Shown: one piece after another, positions 5,771-7,050 of the stretch
How the letters are laid out: each line of letters starts with the position of its first letter
Position numbering within the stretch: position 1 is the stretch's first letter
Origin: Chloroflexota bacterium
GTDB lineage: Bacteria > Chloroflexota > Dehalococcoidia > GIF9 > UBA5629
Direction of reading: 5' to 3'
Assembly: GCA_026389675.1 (NCBI GenBank)
Contig: JAPLHJ010000280.1
Location: forward strand, 1 to 7,050
DNA: 7,050 bases
The notes under the pieces: model-generated
The model's input: the letters and a program-made list of their open reading frames with translations, nothing else
Databases searched by the model: none
What the model was told of the DNA's origin: nothing
Translations under genes and position numbers: made by a program

Positions 5771-6970
5771 ATGGCGAAGAAAGCGTCGGAGCTAAGCGCA
5801 ACAGACCGGGAAATTTACACAAATCTCCTGAAATGGATGTGCACATCGTGGTATAGCCAGCCCATTACCGACAATTCCATCATGATGATTGCCTACCGCT
5901 ACACCCCTGAGGAAGCAGACTATCTGACGGGCTTCCCTCTCTCGCCAAAAACACTCGAGGAGCTTGCCGGTTTCAAGAATACGGGAATTGACGAACTCAC
6001 GAAAAAAATTGACGGGATGACCAGGAAAGGTCTGCTGTACAGCTTCACGAAAAATGATAAGCGTTATTACCTCTTGAATGAAATCTATACGAGCCTACGA
6101 ACGTGGGGATGGCCAGGGCCGGCGGCCACTACCGAAAACAAAGCTTTCGCCGCATTGCTGGAAAGCTGGGGACCGGAGTTCATGGCACCCTGGGAATACG
6201 TCAAGGAGAAGGGCCTGCGCGTGATTCCCATCCAGCAGACCGTGGAAGATGATAGGCGGATACTGCCCTACGAAGATGTAAAGAAGATGCTCGATTCCTA
6301 CACATATTTCTGCGTCACGCATTGCGGCTGTCGCGAGCGAAAAAACCTGGCCGAGCATACTCCCGACTGCAAGTACCCGTCGAGTGTCTGCCTGCACTTT
6401 GACCGCCTGGCCCATTACATCGTAGAGAACGGCATGGGGCGTGAGATCACCAGGCAGGAGGCCGCCGATACATTGCGCCATTGCGCCGACCTTGGCCTGG
6501 TGCACGGCATTAGTAACCAGCAGATGGGCACGGACACGATCTGTAATTGCTGCAGTTGCTGCTGCATGTGGTTTGATGGGTTACGCCAGCTCAAGAATGG
6601 CGGGACCATTAACCCCTCGAACTACCGCATCCATACCGAAGATATTACATGTACCGGCTGCGGGCTTTGCGTGAAACGCTGCCCTATGGACGCACTGAAA
6701 CTAAAAGACGCTCCCACTGCAAGGGGCAGAAAAACCATGGTGGCCGGAGAGGGAGGGAAAGAGAAAGCCCTCATCAATAAAACCGGCAAGCTGGCAGTTG
6801 CCAACGCAGACCTGTGTATCGGCTGCGGCGTTTGCGCCTACAAGTGCCCTTCAAAGTCGCTGACCCTCGTGCGCAACGAGACCGAGCATCATCCACCCCA
6901 AACCGGTCGCGACTGGGTAATCCAGTATGTAACCGACACCGCCGGCTTCCGTCACAGCGACAATACGTGA
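5771..6970 (+). CDS. Cysteine-rich protein with C-terminal 2[4Fe-4S] ferredoxin domain
   Basis: A 399-residue iron-sulfur protein with 21 cysteines and no signal peptide, so cytoplasmic. The C-terminus is a two-cluster ferredoxin domain: C294-x2-C297-x2-C300-x3-C304-P and C349-x2-C352-x2-C355-x3-C359-P, joined by a long, basic, glycine-rich loop (about 312-345). The middle holds a second cysteine-rich region: C181-x3-C185-x-C187, C200, C207, C238 and the dense C258-N-C-C-S-C-C-C265, which could bind further clusters or another metal. Residues about 55-103 (TLEELAGF, then ELTKKIDGMTRKGLLY and KRYYLLNE) look like a winged-helix fold, suggesting DNA binding or a protein-docking module. I do not recognise a named gene. 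Likely roles are an electron-transfer partner for the nearby oxidoreductases or a redox-responsive regulator; neither is proven. The start is firm: AGGAGG (5756-5761) lies 9 nt before ATG. It is divergent from the SDR gene, with a 279-bp gap. Confidence 0.85.
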   Translation: MAKKASELSATDREIYTNLLKWMCTSWYSQPITDNSIMMIAYRYTPEEADYLTGFPLSPKTLEELAGFKNTGIDELTKKIDGMTRKGLLYSFTKNDKRYYLLNEIYTSLRTWGWPGPAATTENKAFAALLESWGPEFMAPWEYVKEKGLRVIPIQQTVEDDRRILPYEDVKKMLDSYTYFCVTHCGCRERKNLAEHTPDCKYPSSVCLHFDRLAHYIVENGMGREITRQEAADTLRHCADLGLVHGISNQQMGTDTICNCCSCCCMWFDGLRQLKNGGTINPSNYRIHTEDITCTGCGLCVKRCPMDALKLKDAPTARGRKTMVAGEGGKEKALINKTGKLAVANADLCIGCGVCAYKCPSKSLTLVRNETEHHPPQTGRDWVIQYVTDTAGFRHSDNT

Positions 6971-7050
6971 TGCATCCTTCGGAATAGGACTGGGACTACT
7001 TGATAAAAATGCGCCGAACGGAGATGGTTTGGGAAATACCCGGTAATAGA

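Overview
The window is a compact bacterial stretch of six genes, with no RNA genes, insertion sequences or CRISPR arrays seen. Five genes lie on the minus strand and one, at the right end, on the plus strand. Strong Shine-Dalgarno sites, sigma70-like promoters and two proteins rich in [4Fe-4S] cysteine motifs suggest an anaerobic bacterium. The style resembles anaerobic Dehalococcoidia/Chloroflexota or Desulfobacterota, but the lineage is inferred from gene content only and is not proven.

Left and centre (14-4701, minus strand): a likely four-gene transcription unit. In transcription order it holds an acyl-CoA synthetase (AMP-forming ligase, 4554-2956), a small SCP2-type lipid-binding protein (2908-2495), an Fe-S oxidoreductase of the epoxyqueuosine reductase/reductive dehalogenase type (2384-1374), and an MFS transporter (1294-14). 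A good promoter (TTGACA, 16 bp, TAAAAT on the minus strand) lies just before the ligase. A 25-bp near-perfect palindrome of the TetR-family operator kind sits on its start site. The simplest reading is a substrate-inducible module that imports a hydrophobic carboxylate, activates it to a CoA thioester, carries it on an SCP2 domain and perhaps reduces it. The substrate is unknown, and no regulator gene is visible in the window.

Right of that (4718-5491, minus strand): a short-chain dehydrogenase/reductase with a complete catalytic set. It lies upstream of the ligase promoter and probably has its own promoter.

Right end (5771-6970, plus strand): a 399-residue cysteine-rich protein. It has a possible winged-helix N-terminus, an unusual CNCCSCCC motif and a C-terminal two-cluster ferredoxin domain. 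It is divergent from the dehydrogenase. The 279-bp gap between them holds a good plus-strand promoter and a weaker minus-strand one, whose -10 boxes form the arms of an 8-bp inverted repeat.

The most interesting points are the operator/promoter at 4639-4701, the unusual Fe-S reductase embedded in a CoA-ligase operon, and the cysteine-rich divergent protein as a possible redox-sensing or electron-carrying partner.
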